A DNA stretch of 64,000 nt. Source: Clarkia xantiana subsp. parviflora (Eukaryota; Streptophyta; Magnoliopsida; Myrtales; Onagraceae). Numbering within the stretch: position 1 is the stretch's first letter; every line of letters starts with the position of its first letter. The notes beneath the pieces are model-generated. The model was not told the DNA's origin. It saw nothing but the letters and a program-made list of their open reading frames with translations, and made no database searches. A program made the translations under genes and the position numbers. Where the stretch lies: NCBI GenBank assembly GCA_036873135.1, contig JAPTYO010000018.1:992001-1056000 (forward strand), read 5' to 3'. Positions 10,501-23,200 of this stretch are shown here, in pieces.

Positions 10501-10964
10501 ATTGAATGCTAGATATATTGATAGTAAATATACACAATTATCTTGTGAATATTGTCCTAATTTTGGCAACATATATTTCGGCCGAAACATATAGTAAAAT
10601 ATTTTGAATATTTCGGTTTTAGTATAGGGTACTTGTGGACTAAGAAATAAAAAATTTCACATTGATCACCTATAGTAAGTTCGGCCGAAACTAACAAGCA
10701 AATTAGGGTTTATGTTCAAATTTCAAGATCAAATCCTTTCTAGATCAAGAATCCAAAGTTTCAATTTGATAAAAGTCTTGATTTTCTTTAAGATCATGAA
10801 CATCAAGTTTTACTTTGAACATCACGAAAATCTCGGCCAACATTGGTGTTACCAGAAAATCGAAAATTATAAAACTTTGAAAACCTAATTTAAAAATTCG
10901 GTTCGGCCATGTTGTTGGAAAACCAAGAACACCAATTTTATCAAAATACGAACTCCCTAACACA

Positions 10965-10977
10965 GGCTCTGATACCA
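10965..10977 (-). promoter_or_regulatory. Primer-binding site (tRNA-iMet) of the minus-strand copia
   Basis: TGGTATCAGAGCC on the minus strand, one base from the LTR end at 10979. It is perfect and fixes the direction of the element. Confidence 0.9.
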
Positions 10978-10978
10978 C

Positions 10979-11539
10979 TGTTGGATTATGGTGATTAATT
11001 ATGCAAGAAGAAACCCTAGGTACGTGCTAGGTAACTAGTTTCGCAGCGGAAGATAGTGCACATACCTTAAACCTTTCTTGCAGCCCGAGATCTTCGAGGG
11101 GAGTTCTCGGTCCACAGACCGGTACCCCGTAGAGGTTCCTGTTAGAGAATCCCTATGCGGTATGATCTTCACAGCAAAGCCTCATTCGATTCTCGCGGGA
11201 TGGATCTACTTGGAGTAAATTGCTCGTCGCAATTTAGCACCTCCTAGCTCATAGGGTGTTTCGGCCGAACCTATACTTTATTAGGGAGGAGGGTTTTCTC
11301 TAAATCTCACAACTTTGGAGAGATTTATTAGCACTAGAAAGCACCACCTTAGGTCCCTATTTATAGAGTGAAGGTGGGATTAAAAATCCCACCTCCTTTT
11401 GTGGTTCGGTGCCGACTTACTACTAGGGAGGGAGGCGCCTAGCCCAGATACCCTATGTGACCCATACATAATTTCTTAGGTTAGTGGCCTTAATTAATGG
11501 GCTACTAATTACGGCCGCCAATAATCCCAAATGCTAACA
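10979..11539 (-). repeat. 5' LTR (561 bp) of the minus-strand copia element
   Basis: It runs from TGTTAGCATTTGG (11539) to CATAATCCAACA (10979) on the minus strand. A TATAAATA box reads on the minus strand at 11359-11366. It is shorter than its partner (582 bp) mainly through a deletion near 11430, where part of the REGION matching 2870-2900 is missing. Confidence 0.9.
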
Positions 11540-11544
11540 GAGCC

Positions 11545-12092
11545 TGTGTTAGAAGTTCTTGATTTTGATAAATTGGTGTTCTTGATTTAAAGGTGATGGC
11601 CAAATTTTAAAGAATGAAAATTTAAAATTTCCGATTTTTACAATTGTTAGGGCCGAAATTTTCATGATGTTCTTAGTAAAATTTGATGTTCATGATCTTC
11701 AAGAATAAGTGGATTTTTATCAAGTCAAACATTGGATTGTAGATCTTATTAAAATTTGACCACTTGTTTCCAATCTGGTGTTTTTCGTCCGAACCCTAAT
11801 GAGATTTACAAGGTAAATTTTTTTAATTTCTTAGGCGCCAAGATAAAAGTTTCGGCCGAATTTTTTGAGATTATTTTTACCGTATTTTAATTTTTATTAA
11901 AGGTAACAATATATATGTAATCGGAAACATAAGGATCGGTTCACATTAAATATATAAAAATATACAACTATCATTATATCTAAATAAATTATAGGGATTA
12001 AAGATATTATTGATAGATTTATAACCTAAAAGATTAAGAAAATATATTGTCAGTGTATTTGTTTCCCTATTAAAGATATTCACAATAAATAA

Positions 12093-12135
<43 letters not shown>

Positions 12136-13475
12136 TGGACCGAAATTTACATATATATATATATTGTTGATCGATTTTGTCTTATAGATATAATCTTGGC
12201 AATAAATATATATATGTTTATGTGTGCTGATTTATATATATGCAATATTAGAAATTATTTTATATAGTTAATAATTCTTGGAGGCTAAGTTAAGTTTTTA
12301 GTGGACTTTAAAACCCTATATAGCCCACAAGATTATTTCGGCCCAACCCTTATGTAATTAATGGGCCTTCCAATTTGCTAAACCGGATAGGAATAAAATC
12401 AAACTGGATTTTCTTAATCGGTTCGACCTAGCCGGGTTGGGTCGAACCGGGGTAACTAAGTGAACCTAACCGAACCGGCTTTGAGTGATTAAATCCAACC
12501 CTATTTTATTGGACCGGTTCGGACCAAACCAGATTTTTGAAAATAAAACCGGACCGAACCAGATTTTCTGGACCGAACCAAACCAGATTTTTTGGACCGA
12601 ACCGAACCGGACCGAAATTGACTGAACCGAACCGGATTTTTCAAAATCGGATTCAAGTCAATTAACAAAATAGGATGGTCAAGTTTTAAAATCCAAATGT
12701 TTTTGAACTTTAATTAGTCTACACAGTGCTCAAAGGTTTAAAACATTCATGTTTTTTATTAAACCTTAATGCCTAGTTTCAATTATGGGGATGGATCTCG
12801 GAAATGCATGATTTAGGGACGGGATTAATAAGAGGGCTAAATTGCAATTGTTTACTTTTTGTCTTGTCTTGACTATGTCAAGCTAGCTGGATGTTGGGGG
12901 CAGAACCCTAGTTAAATATATGGTATGCGCACTAGGACAGACATGTTGTGATGATTGTGATTGCCTAGGATTCATGTCTAGAAACACGCATGATTAATTG
13001 TAAGCATGAATTGCAAGTCAGCCCCTAATATTTTAAATTTTTTAAAAATAAAAGCCAGTCGCCAAATATGCATGATTGATATGGAAGTGTTCATGTATGA
13101 CATGTATGCTTGAATGATGAGGATGTAGCTGCATTGGAAGGTAGAATTATATATGCTAGCATGAGTTCCTCGGAACATTAAACGCATGACGCGTATGCAT
13201 GATGTATGGTTTGATTGATGAATCTTTTGGCTTACTATGATAATTTACTTGTGAAGTAGAATTATATAGACATGCGTAAGTTCATTGAAACATTTTCAAA
13301 ATACAAAGGTCCTTGGGAAAGCCAAGATCGGGTATGCTTATTTCAAAGTTCTCGTTCCATTAATTTGCGAATAAAACCTTTTTTAAGAGACTGGTCTAAT
13401 GGATTGAAGACGACGGTAATGTGAACTTTTTCACGAACCCCCTTCCCTCGATTTATTGGCGGTCGGTTGGTTTAG
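11545..13475 (+). other. Leader of the plus-strand host copia element
   Basis: Non-coding. It contains a TA tract (about 12090-12135), a CGGACCGAACC-type degenerate tract (about 12420-12650), the block AAGCTAGCTGGAT, and GCCAGTCGCCAAAT (about 13052). All are inverse matches to the leader at 8.2-10.9 kb and to the satellite monomer. This leader lacks the solo LTR. Confidence 0.8.
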
Positions 13476-14392
13476 ATGGCTGAAGAATCATTATTTGTCG
13501 TATTACATCTTAATAGATATCCGATGTATGCAATTCTTCCTCAAAATTTTATTATCTCCCTGATTATCAATGTGTTAGCATCAATGGATGCGATCAGCAA
13601 TGTCGTCTCCCAAATGAATAAGATCTGGAATAAGCGCGCGAAGATGGTAGTTACTGAAATGAAAGGTTTGGAACATCTGACTACAAAGCATGTCAGGCCT
13701 GATGACGAATGGGATGCTACGGATCTGGAAATCCATTCTGCATTGTTGTCAATGTTGGAGGATGATATACTCTATGGGTACGATCACCTGTAATCTGCCA
13801 TAGACCTCTGGGATGGTCTTAAGGCAGGGTTTGGTGTATACACCACAGCCCAGACGCGATCAATAAACATGTTTTAGACTCCTATAAGATGAATCCCAAG
13901 CATTCGATGAAGGAGCATATTATGCTTAAGACTAACATGCTTGCTGAACTCAATGAGGCAGGAGAAATCCTGTCTGATGAACAGAAAGTCCAATGTGTTA
14001 TCCGTTCTTTTCCTGACTCTTGGAATAGCATGAAAATTCACCTTACCCATGCCACTCAACTCGATAACCTCGAGAAAGTGCGAGTTCGTCTCGAGCTAGA
14101 AGAGGATCGCCTCAGGGCTGAAAAGTCTAGGGCGGAAATGCATATTGTATCCTCCATACCAGTTGAGAAAAAGGGTAAGCGCAAGAGGAAAGGCAAAGGC
14201 CTTCAAAACAAGGCTGACAAGTCTATGGCTCTGAAACCTCAGAGAAAGTTCAAACGCAAGCAAACTGGCGGCAATAAAAGGCAAGCAAAACAAACACGTA
14301 GAGAGGAATCTCGAACGTGTTTTAGGTGTGGTGTGAAAAGGCACATGGCTGCTACCTGTACTAGTCCTCCCAAGGTACGCACTGAGATATAA
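13476..14392 (+). pseudogene. Copia gag with CCHC zinc knuckle, frameshifted
   Basis: The first open segment (13476-13793) begins MAEESLF. Its likely Gag part starts at the internal methionine near 13584 (MDAISN) and includes DATDLEIHSALLSMLEDD. Remnants between 13793 and 13889 (GYDHL, then LWDGLKAGFG) are followed by stops. The second open segment (13889-14392, another frame) has a capsid-like helical region, a highly basic stretch (KKGKRKRKGKG) and the nucleocapsid knuckle CFRCGVKRHMAATC, a CX2CX4HX4C match. Gag packages element RNA in cytoplasmic particles. At least one frameshift and two stops break this copy. Confidence 0.88.
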
Positions 14393-15419
14393 TAATGAAA
14401 TTCATAAATTCTCCTCGGATTCTTCTTACTCGAGAGTAATTCAATTTACCGTTTTGGATTACAGAACCGAGAAGTGGAACAAACGCGGGCCTGAAGGAGG
14501 ATTCCCCAAAATAATAAAGATTAGACAATAGTCTTTATCTTTACTTGTCAGAACTTTTCGAATTTTCAGTTTAAGATACTAATCGATAATAAGTTCCTTG
14601 AAACAAGGGAACAATTTCTTTTAAGCATGTGAAAAATGCTTGGATCGAGTATTGATTTTCCATCTTCACCGAGCTATTTGATCTCAATATTGATGTTCGA
14701 TGCATTGCTTTAGTTCAAATTTAATTCTTTCTTATTTGTTAGTACTCCATTATATGATAAATTCTGTAATGATGAACATGTTTGACACCTATTGGATTAA
14801 ATTAAATTAAATTTTGGAAACGATTTAAACCATGGGTTAAACCTGGAATAGGCGCCACAGGTGCGTGTGCCTCGAAAGATGGAACACATTATTTTCAAAG
14901 TACGAATTTAATGATGAAGTATAAATTAATGCTAATTTTTTTTCATTAGCCTCCCTCTTTTTGGGAATAATTCATTCAATGCTTACACGATGAAAAGAGG
15001 TATGCTTCACAAGCTACCAGGAACTCGTAAAGTATAAACTGACGCGTAAGGCGAAAGCCCATTGCACAGTTCAAAGATGACCAAGTCTTTGGGATGAATT
15101 AGCCAATGAAAATGACGATGTCGGTAAAATGACTCTCCCACTAAATGCCTTGAGCGAGAAGTTTGGCAAGACATTCACAGCGATAACACACTTCATCGAC
15201 AAAATCGGTCATACACGGCGCCATAAAAGCTAAAGGAGTGATAATGAGTTAATTCTTATCATCATGCGACATTAACATGCGCATTAAACAAGTATTTGGA
15301 CCGAGAGTATGGTAACTACTCTTAGACGATACATGTTTAAATTAGCTTATGATAATGGTGTCGTGGTCGAACATGAGACGTTACATGCCTTGAGGACGAA
15401 TTTTCAACGCTTGGTGATA
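14393..15419 (+). other. Non-coding part of the host copia, no protease or integrase seen
   Basis: The stretch is collinear with 6.4-7.5 kb of the minus-strand element (for example CTCGAAAGATGGAACA near 14872). No open frame longer than about 60 codons looks real. Both copies lack protease and integrase here, so the deletion predates their separation or is a family trait. Confidence 0.55.
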
Positions 15420-15797
15420 TATAACAGATGAAGTCTTGATCGAATTGGAGCTGGATAACGATGATAGTCAGGTCCCACTTACTTCGAGTGGGAGATTTGA
15501 GGCAGCAACGCAAGTGAATGAAATGGTAATGAGGGCGGAGACATTTTCATAGTAAATCCAGTGGGAGGAGCCAATCCTACCACACAAATCATTGTTGCTG
15601 CAGGTGCGAATCAAGTGAACCTGATAATCACGTTGCCGAACCGCTGGATGAAAATCCAATAATGCCACAACTACCCATTGTTCCCAGTGGGAGTGAGTTA
15701 ACCAACTTGATTCCGAGACCGAGAGGTCGTCCAAGAAAAGTTGTAGGACAAGGTTCCAGCACTGCCCTTGTTCCTAGTGGGAGTGATGCTCCGATAG
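15420..15797 (+). pseudogene. Copia integrase-RT linker remnant
   Basis: Frame-broken plus-strand sequence is homologous to the linker at 6318-5900 on the minus strand. Shared elements include 'E-ELD-DDSQVPL', 'IFIVNPV-GANPT' and repeated GTTCCCAGTGGGAGTGA. It breaks at about 15797, where orientation flips. Confidence 0.7.
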
Positions 15798-17221
15798 AAC
15801 GAATTATTCGTTTAACCCTTGGTTAAATCGTTTCATTTATTAATTTAATCCATTCGGTTTCAAACATGATCATCATTACAGCTTTTTTCATTCAATGGAG
15901 TATTAATAATAAAATAAGATTTATAAACGGTTCGTTCCTAGAACTACGCAATCAATGAATCTAATGGCATTTACTCAAAGAATTATATGTAGGATGAAAT
16001 GTATGGATTTGTTTGATTTAGCTATTTCTAATAGTTTTATTGTTTCGGTTTGATCACATTTCAGATCGATCTCGTTTCTAACCGAGTCGATTAATCTTGA
16101 TAAGTAGAACTCATTTCGAATCGAATGGTAACTACTTTATTCAACAATTCTACAACAATAATAATAACCAAAAATTTAAACAAATAAAATGAACAGTAAG
16201 AGAAATGACCACAATGGCATAAATTCTAGATCATCCACAAAGCTTTAAGAGATAAAGGTAGAGCTTTGGGAGGACATAAACGAGACATTTATTGTACTTT
16301 TATCACTGTCGTTCATCACACTGGATGTTCGTTTGAGGACCAAAATGATGATGTCGTTTCCTCTGCATCTCCCCTTGATCTCTTGCGGTAAAGCACAGAA
16401 GAACCCTCCGGTTTCTTTTGTTTGCTTTTAACAAACAGGACCGTGATAAACTTAATTGATTCAATCAAGTAACCAAGTCAGTCGTCGACGGCTAACCATG
16501 AAAAAGGGTACCTCTGTGCAATACTGAGTATCTTTCTCAAATTTGATCTCTCGTTCGTAAGATCTGATGTGGGTTTTACACCTGCATCTTGGGAAATAAG
16601 GGCAACATACTCAAACAGCACTCTTCTGGCTTCAGAAGCCCTTCCTCCGCCGAAGCGGAGTCTAATGGCACACCAAAGTTGAAGAGCACTTAAGTTAAGT
16701 TTGAAATCCTCTGCAACCTCTCTATCCAAGGTTGCCAGTAGCACCTTGCAAGCTCTCCGATCTTCAAGGCTCCTCACCTTATTCGGGTATGTAAGGACGC
16801 CTTGTTCATTCACCCATGTTCTGCCCTTATTCACATCAATACACTTGTGTATAATTTCAGCGAAATGGAGGTCTCTCACATATTCACTCCATGATCCCAA
16901 TCCATGCCATCCAGATTGCGAGGCTCGTAAAAGCGAACTAACCCAGCCATGAAAACTAACACTTTAAGAATCACACATAATCAGGGAGACAATAACATTT
17001 CGAGAAAGAGTTGTATACATCAAATATCTATTAAGATGGAATCCGACAAATAATGATTCCTCAGTCATCTAAACCAACCTGCCACCAGTAAACCAATGTA
17101 AGATGGCTGTGAAAGAGTTCACATTACCTTCGTCTTCAATCAAATAGATCAGTCTTTTAAAACAGTTTTAATCGCAAAGTACAGGAACGGGAATTTTAAA
17201 ATAAGCATACCCGATCTTGGC
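15798..17221 (-). mobile_element. Inverted copia fragment carrying a second gag-like ORF
   Basis: From about 15798 the sequence matches the minus-strand element again: AACCCTTGGTTAAATCG here against the CCCAAGGTAATTCG region near 6970. Going right it carries a non-coding stretch, the gag-like ORF (16478-16950), and the distal leader (AATGATTCCTCAG at about 17048, then TGTGAAAGAGTTCACATTAC). At about 17222 it runs without a break into the satellite, whose first monomer is the continuation of this leader. Confidence 0.75.
16478..16950 (-). pseudogene. Second copy of the copia gag-like ORF
   Basis: ATG at 16950 opens 'MAGLVRFYEPRNLDG'. A frameshift around 16900 then moves to the main frame (16900-16478), which includes SLEDRRACKVLLATLDREVA, SALQLWCAIRLRFGGG and FSWLAVDD. 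The frame resumes past the stop at 16478 with WLGYLIESIKFI and a basic tail. It aligns with the ORF at 7540-8166 in blocks ('LWC-IRLR-GGG', 'RYPFSWLAVDD' against 'MFPLSRFAVND'). It has no zinc knuckle. Position and the WxxYV...LW layout suggest a Gag N-terminal domain, but the assignment is tentative. Confidence 0.5.
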
Positions 17222-20200
17222 TTTCCCAATGCCCTTTTATTTTGGAAAAATATTCCGATGAATTCACTCATGCATATATAATTCTACTATCCATGTAAAT
17301 TATCATACGCCAATAACATTCATCATACAAACCACACTCATGCTTACGCGTCATGCGTCTAATGTTCCCAGGAACTCATGCTTGCATATATAATTGTACT
17401 TCCAAGTAAATTATCAAATGCAACTACATCCTCAACATTCTAGCATACGTGTCAAACATGTATCATTCAGACCCAACATACACATTTGGCGACTGGTTTT
17501 CGATTTTAAAATAATTTTAAACATTAGGGGCTGATTTGCAATTCATGCTTATATTCAATTACGCAACATTCTAGACATGAATCCTAAGAATTTCCAACCA
17601 TCACAGCTTGTCTATCCTAGTGCGCATTCCATATATTTAACCAGGGCTCCGCCCACAATATGCAATATCCAGCTAGCTTGACTCAGTCAAGACAACATTT
17701 CTAATCACGCATAAATATATATTGAATAATAAACAATTGCAGTTCAGCCCACTAATTAATCAAGTCCCAAAAACATGTACATCCGAGATCCATCCCCATA
17801 ATCGAAACAAGGCATAAAGGTTAGCAAACCTTGAGCAATGTGTAGGCCTATTAAGGTTCAAATAATTTGGATTTTAAAACTTGACCTCCCTATTTTAATT
17901 GACTTGAATTCGGTTTTAAAATTACGGTTCGGTTTAGTCAATTTCGGTTCGGTCCAGAAAATCCGGGTTGGTTCCGGTTCGGTCCGGTAAAATCCGGTTC
18001 GGTTCGGTCCGGTCCGGTTCTAAATTTAAAATCTCGTTCGGTTCGAACCGGTTCAATAAAAATAGGGTTCGGTTCAAAACACAAAACCGGTTCGGTTAGA
18101 TCCACTTAGTTACCCCGGTCCGACCCGACCCAGTTAGGTCGAACCGATTGAGAAAACCCGGTTCAATTTAAATTCGTCCCGGTTTGACATATCGGACCGG
18201 CCCAATAATTAAAATTTCAAAAGGTTGGGCCGAAATGTTTACTTGTGGCCTAAGTAGGGTTTTAAAGTCTAAAAATATTTAACTTAGCCACCAAGTAACA
18301 TTAACTATATAAAATAATTTCCAATATTAATAATATATAGGGTTAAGGGTCCTTTTGGTACCACATGTTTGCACAAATTACACTTTTCATACCAATAGTA
18401 TTCCCTACACCAGGACATGTTTTTTGTGGCTACTAGAAAGGTCACAAAAGACCGCAAAACAGTCACATATTAAATCAGTGACAAAAAAAATGTTTGTCAC
18501 AGGTTGTCGCAGTAGATAAGGTTGCTAAATGAAATAGTGACCAAGTGAAAAACTAACCACTAAATAAAGCAGGAATTTGTGACTATGCCAAAGAGTCACT
18601 AATCATTAATTATGATATTTAATGATGCTTTTTTTTTGGTAAATAAAAGGGGCTAGTAGTGGCAACCCTAGGCCCATCCCGTTACGTAATGCCCGGACTT
18701 TCATGTTCATTTGCGAGCATATCATGCAATGGCCCCGTTACGTAATGCCCGGCCTTTACCAAGGCCCTTTTATTTTGGAAAAATATTCCGATGAATTCAC
18801 TCATGTATATATAATTCTACTATCCATGTAAATTATCATACGCCAATAACATTCATCATACAAACCACACTCATGCTTACGCGTCATGCGTCTAATATTC
18901 CCAGGAACTCATGCTTGCATATATAATTGTACTTCCAAGTAAATTATCAAATGCAACTACATCCTCAACATTCTAGCATACGTGTCAAACATGTATCATT
19001 CGAACCCAACATAAACATTTGGCGACTGGTTTTCGATTTTAAAATAATTTTAAACCTTAGGGGCTAATTTGCAATTCATGCTTATATTCAATTACGCAAC
19101 ATTCTAGACATGAATCCTAAGCATTTCCAACCATCACAGCATGTCTATCCTAGTGCGCATTCCATATATTTAACCAGGGCTCCGCCCACAATATGCAATA
19201 TCCAGCTAGCTTGACTCAGTCAAGACAACATTTCTAATCATGCATAAATATATATTGAATAATAAACAATTGCAGTTCAGCCCACTAATTAATCAAGTCC
19301 CAAAAACATGTACATCCGAGATCCATCCCCATAATCGAAACAAGGCATAAAGGTTAGCAAACCTTGAGCAATGTGTAGGCCTATTAAGGTTCAAATAATT
19401 TGGATTTTAAAACTTGACCTCCCTATTTTAATTGACTTGAATTCGGTTTTAAAATTACGGTTCGGTTTAGTCAATTTCGGTTCGGTCCAGAAAATCCGGG
19501 TTGGTTCCGGTTCGGTCCGGTAAAATCCGGTTCGGTTCGGTCCGGTCCGGTTCTAAATTTAAAATCTCGTTCGGTTCGAACCGGTTCAATAAAAATAGGG
19601 TTCGGTTCAAAACACAAAACCGGTTCGGTTAGATCCACTTAGTTACCCCAGTCCGACCCGACCCAGTTAGGTCGAACCGATTGAGAAAACCCGGTTCAAT
19701 TTAAATTCGTCCCGGTTTGACATATCGGACCGGCCCAATAATTAAAATTTCAAAAGGTTGGGCCGAAATGTTTACTTGTGGCCTAAGTAGGGTTTTAAAG
19801 TCTAAAAATATTTAACTTAGCCACCAAGTAACATTAACTATATAAAATAATTTCCAATATTAATAATATATAGGGTTAAGGGTCCTTTTGGTACCACATG
19901 TTTGCACAAATTACACTTTTCATACCAATAGTATTCCCTGCACCAGGACATGTTTTTTGTGGCTACTAGAAAGGTCACAAAAGACCGCAAAACAGTCACA
20001 TATTAAATCAGTGACAACAAAAATGTTTGTCACAGGTTGTCGCAGTAGATAAGGTTGCTAAATGAAATAGTGACCAAGTGAAAAACTAACCACTAAATAA
20101 AGCAGGAATTTGTGACTATGCCAAAGAGTCACTAATCATTAATTATGATATTTAATGATGCTTTTTTTTTTGGTAAATAAAAGGGGCTAGTAGTGGCAAC

Positions 20201-23200
20201 CCTAGGCCCATCCCGTTACGTAATGCCCGGACTTTCATGTTCATTTGCGAGCATATCATGCAATGGCCCCGTTACGTAATGCCCGTCCTTTACCAAGGCC
20301 CTTTTATTTTGGAAAAATATTCCGATGAATTCACTCATGTATATATAATTCTACTATCCATGTAAATTATCATACGCCAATAACATTCATCATACAAACC
20401 ACACTCATGCTTACGCGTCATGCGTCTAATATTCCCAGGAACTCATGCTTGCATATATAATTGTACTTCCAAGTAAATTATCAAATGCAACTACATCCTC
20501 AACATTCTAGCATACGTGTCAAACATGTATCATTCGAACCCAACATAAACATTTGGCGACTGGTTTTCGATTTTAAAATAATTTTAAACCTTAGGGGCTG
20601 ATTTGCAATTCATGCTTATATTCAATTACGCAACATTCTAGACATGAATCCTAAGCATTTCCAACCATCACAGCATGTCTATCCTAGTGCGCATTCCATA
20701 TATTTAACCAGGGCTCCGCCCACAATATGCAATATCCAGCTAGCTTGACTCAGTCAAGACAACATTTCTAATCATGCATAAATATATATTGAATAATAAA
20801 CAATTGCAGTTCAGCCCACTAATTAATCAAGTCCCAAAAACATGTACATCCGAGATCCATCCCCATAATCGAAACAAGGCATAAAGGTTAGCAAACCTTG
20901 AGCAATGTGTAGGCCTATTAAGGTTCAAATAATTTGGATTTTAAAACTTGACCTCCCTATTTTAATTGACTTGAATTCGGTTTTAAAATTACGGTTCGGT
21001 TTAGTCAATTTCGGTTCGGTCCAGAAAATCCGGGTTGGTTCCGGTTCGGTCCGGTAAAATCCGGTTCGGTTCGGTCCGGTCCGGTTCTAAATTTAAAATC
21101 TCGTTCGGTTCGAACCGGTTCAATAAAAATAGGGTTCGGTTCAAAACACAAAACCGGTTCGGTTAGATCCACTTAGTTACCCCGGTCCGACCCGACCCAG
21201 TTAGGTCGAACCGATTGAGAAAACCCGGTTCAATTTAAATTCGTCCCGGTTTGACATATCGGACCGGCCCAATAATTAAAATTTCAAAAGGTTGGGCCGA
21301 AATGTTTACTTGTGGCCTAAGTAGGGTTTTAAAGTCTAAAAATATTTAACTTAGCCACCAAGTAACATTAACTATATAAAATAATTTCCAATATTAATAA
21401 TATATAGGGTTAAGGGTCCTTTTGGTACCACATGTTTGCACAAATTACACTTTTCATACCAATAGTATTCCCTACACCAGGACATGTTTTTTGTGGCTAC
21501 TAGAAAGGTCACAAAAGACCGCAAAACAGTCACATGTTAAATCAGTGACAAAAAAAATGTTTGTCACAGGGTGGTCACAGTAGATAAGGTTGCTAAATGA
21601 AATAGTGACCAAGTGAAAAACTAACCACTAAATAAAGCAGGAATTTGTGACTATGCCAAAGAGTCACTAATCATTAATTATGATATTTAATGATGCTTTT
21701 TTTTGGTAAATAAAAGGGGCTAGTAGTGGCAACCCTAGGCCTATCCCGTTACGTAATGCCCGGACTTTCATGTTCATTTGCGAGCATATCATGCAATGGC
21801 CCCGTTACGTAATGCCCGGTCTTTACCAAGGCCCTTTTATTTTGGAAAAATATTCCGATGAATTCACTCATGCATATATAATTCTACTATCCATGTAAAT
21901 TATCATACGCCAATAACATTCATCATACAAACCACACTCATGCTTACGCGTCATGCGTCTAATATTCCCAGGAACTCATGCTTGCATATATAATTGTACT
22001 TCCAAGTAAATTATCAAATGCAACTACATCCTCAACATTCTAGCATACGTGTCAAACATGTATCATTCGAACCCAACATAAACATTTGGCGACTGGTTTT
22101 CGATTTTAAAATAATTTTAAACCTTAGGGGCTGATTTGCAATTCATGCTTATATTCAATTACGCAACATTCTAGACATGAATCCTAAGCATTTCCAACCA
22201 TCACGGCATGTCTATCCTAGTGCGCATTCCATATATTTAACCAGGGCTCCGCCCACAATATGCAATATCCAGCTAGCTTGACTCAGTCAAGACAACATTT
22301 CTAATCATGCATAAATATATATTGAATAATAAACAATTGCAGTTCAGCCCACTAATTAATCAAGTCCCAAAAACATGTACATCCGAGATCCATCCCCATA
22401 ATCGAAACAAGGCATAAAGGTTAGCAAACCTTGAGCAATGTGTAGGCCTATTAAGGTTCAAATAATTTGGATTTTAAAACTTGACCTCCCTATTTTAATT
22501 GACTTGAATTCGGTTTTAAAATTACGGTTCGGTTTAGTCAATTTCGGTTCGGTCCAGAAAATCCGGGTTGGTTCCGGTTCGGTCCGGTAAAATCCGGTTC
22601 GGTTCGGTCCGGTCCGGTCCGGTTCTAAATTTAAAATCTCGTTCGGTTCGAACCGGTTCAATAAAAATAGGGTTCGGTTCAAAACACAAAACCGGTTCGG
22701 TTAGATCCACTTAGTTACCCCGGTCCGACCCGACCCAGTTAGGTCGAACCGATTGAGAAAACCCGGTTCAATTTAAATTCGTCCCGGTTTGACATATCGG
22801 ACCGGCCCAAAAATTAAAATTTCAAAAGGTTGGGCCGAAATGTTTACTTGTGGCCTAAGTAGGGTTTTAAAGTCTAAAAATATTTAACTTAGCCACCAAG
22901 TAACATTAACTATATAAAATAATTTCCAATATTAATAATATATAGGGTTAAAGGTCCTTTTGGTACCACATGTTTGCACAAATTACACTTTTCATACCAA
23001 TAGTATTCCCTACACCAGGACATGTTTTTTGTGGCTACTAGAAAGGTCACAAAAGACCGCAAAACAGTCACATATTAAATCAGTGACAAAAAAAATGTTT
23101 GTCACAGGGTGGTCACAGTAGATAAGGTTGCTAAATGAAATAGTGACCAAGTGAAAAACTAACCACTAAATAAAGCAGGAATTTGTGACTATGCCAAAGA

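Larger units (their letters stand above)
8167..10978 (-). other. Copia 5' leader (minus), split by a solo LTR
   Basis: This long non-coding leader runs from the primer-binding site (10965-10977) to the gag-like ORF. It includes a degenerate CGGTTCGGTCCGG tract at about 9840-10130, a TA-rich tract at 10.25-10.5 kb, and a conserved block with GGCGACTG (8695), CTATCCTAGTGCGCA and CCAGCTAGCTTGAC. These same blocks, in the same orientation, make up about 1.1 kb of the satellite monomer that starts at 17.2 kb. A solo Tat LTR occupies 8845-9542. Confidence 0.8.
2427..11539 (-). mobile_element. Complete Ty1/copia element, minus strand, decayed, TSD GAGCC
   Basis: Two related LTRs (2427-3008 and 10979-11539) bound the element, and identical 5-bp duplications GAGCC lie at 2422-2426 and 11540-11544. 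A primer-binding site adjoins the right-hand LTR and a polypurine tract adjoins the left-hand one, so the element reads right to left. Order on the minus strand: LTR, ~2.8-kb leader interrupted by a solo Tat LTR, gag-like ORF (8166-7540), 1.2 kb without coding signal where protease and integrase would be expected, integrase-RT linker, RT/RNase H (6318-4112), 1.1-kb 3' UTR, LTR. Without the solo LTR it is about 8.4 kb. Stops, frameshifts and missing domains make it non-autonomous. Confidence 0.92.
11540..15797 (+). mobile_element. Internal region of the plus-strand host copia element, 3' truncated
   Basis: Right of the TSD, the leader continues from the primer-binding site (GAGCCTGTGTTAG). Leader 11540-13475, gag remnants 13476-14392, non-coding 14393-15419, then integrase-RT linker remnants 15420-15797. 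It stops abruptly at an inverted fragment of a related element, with no RT, RNase H or 3' LTR. It is collinear in reverse with the minus-strand element at 2427-11539, so the two are copies of related families in opposite orientation. Confidence 0.85.

Noticed and set aside
16701..16952. Plus-strand ORF opposite the gag-like ORF
   Set aside because: The minus frame has homology with the 7540-8166 ORF; the plus frame has none.
22458..22682. Recurrent 60-80 codon ORFs rich in EPNRTEP in the satellite
   Set aside because: They arise from the degenerate CGGTTCGGTCCGG tract and vary in length with repeat number. Most monomers carry stops or indels there.
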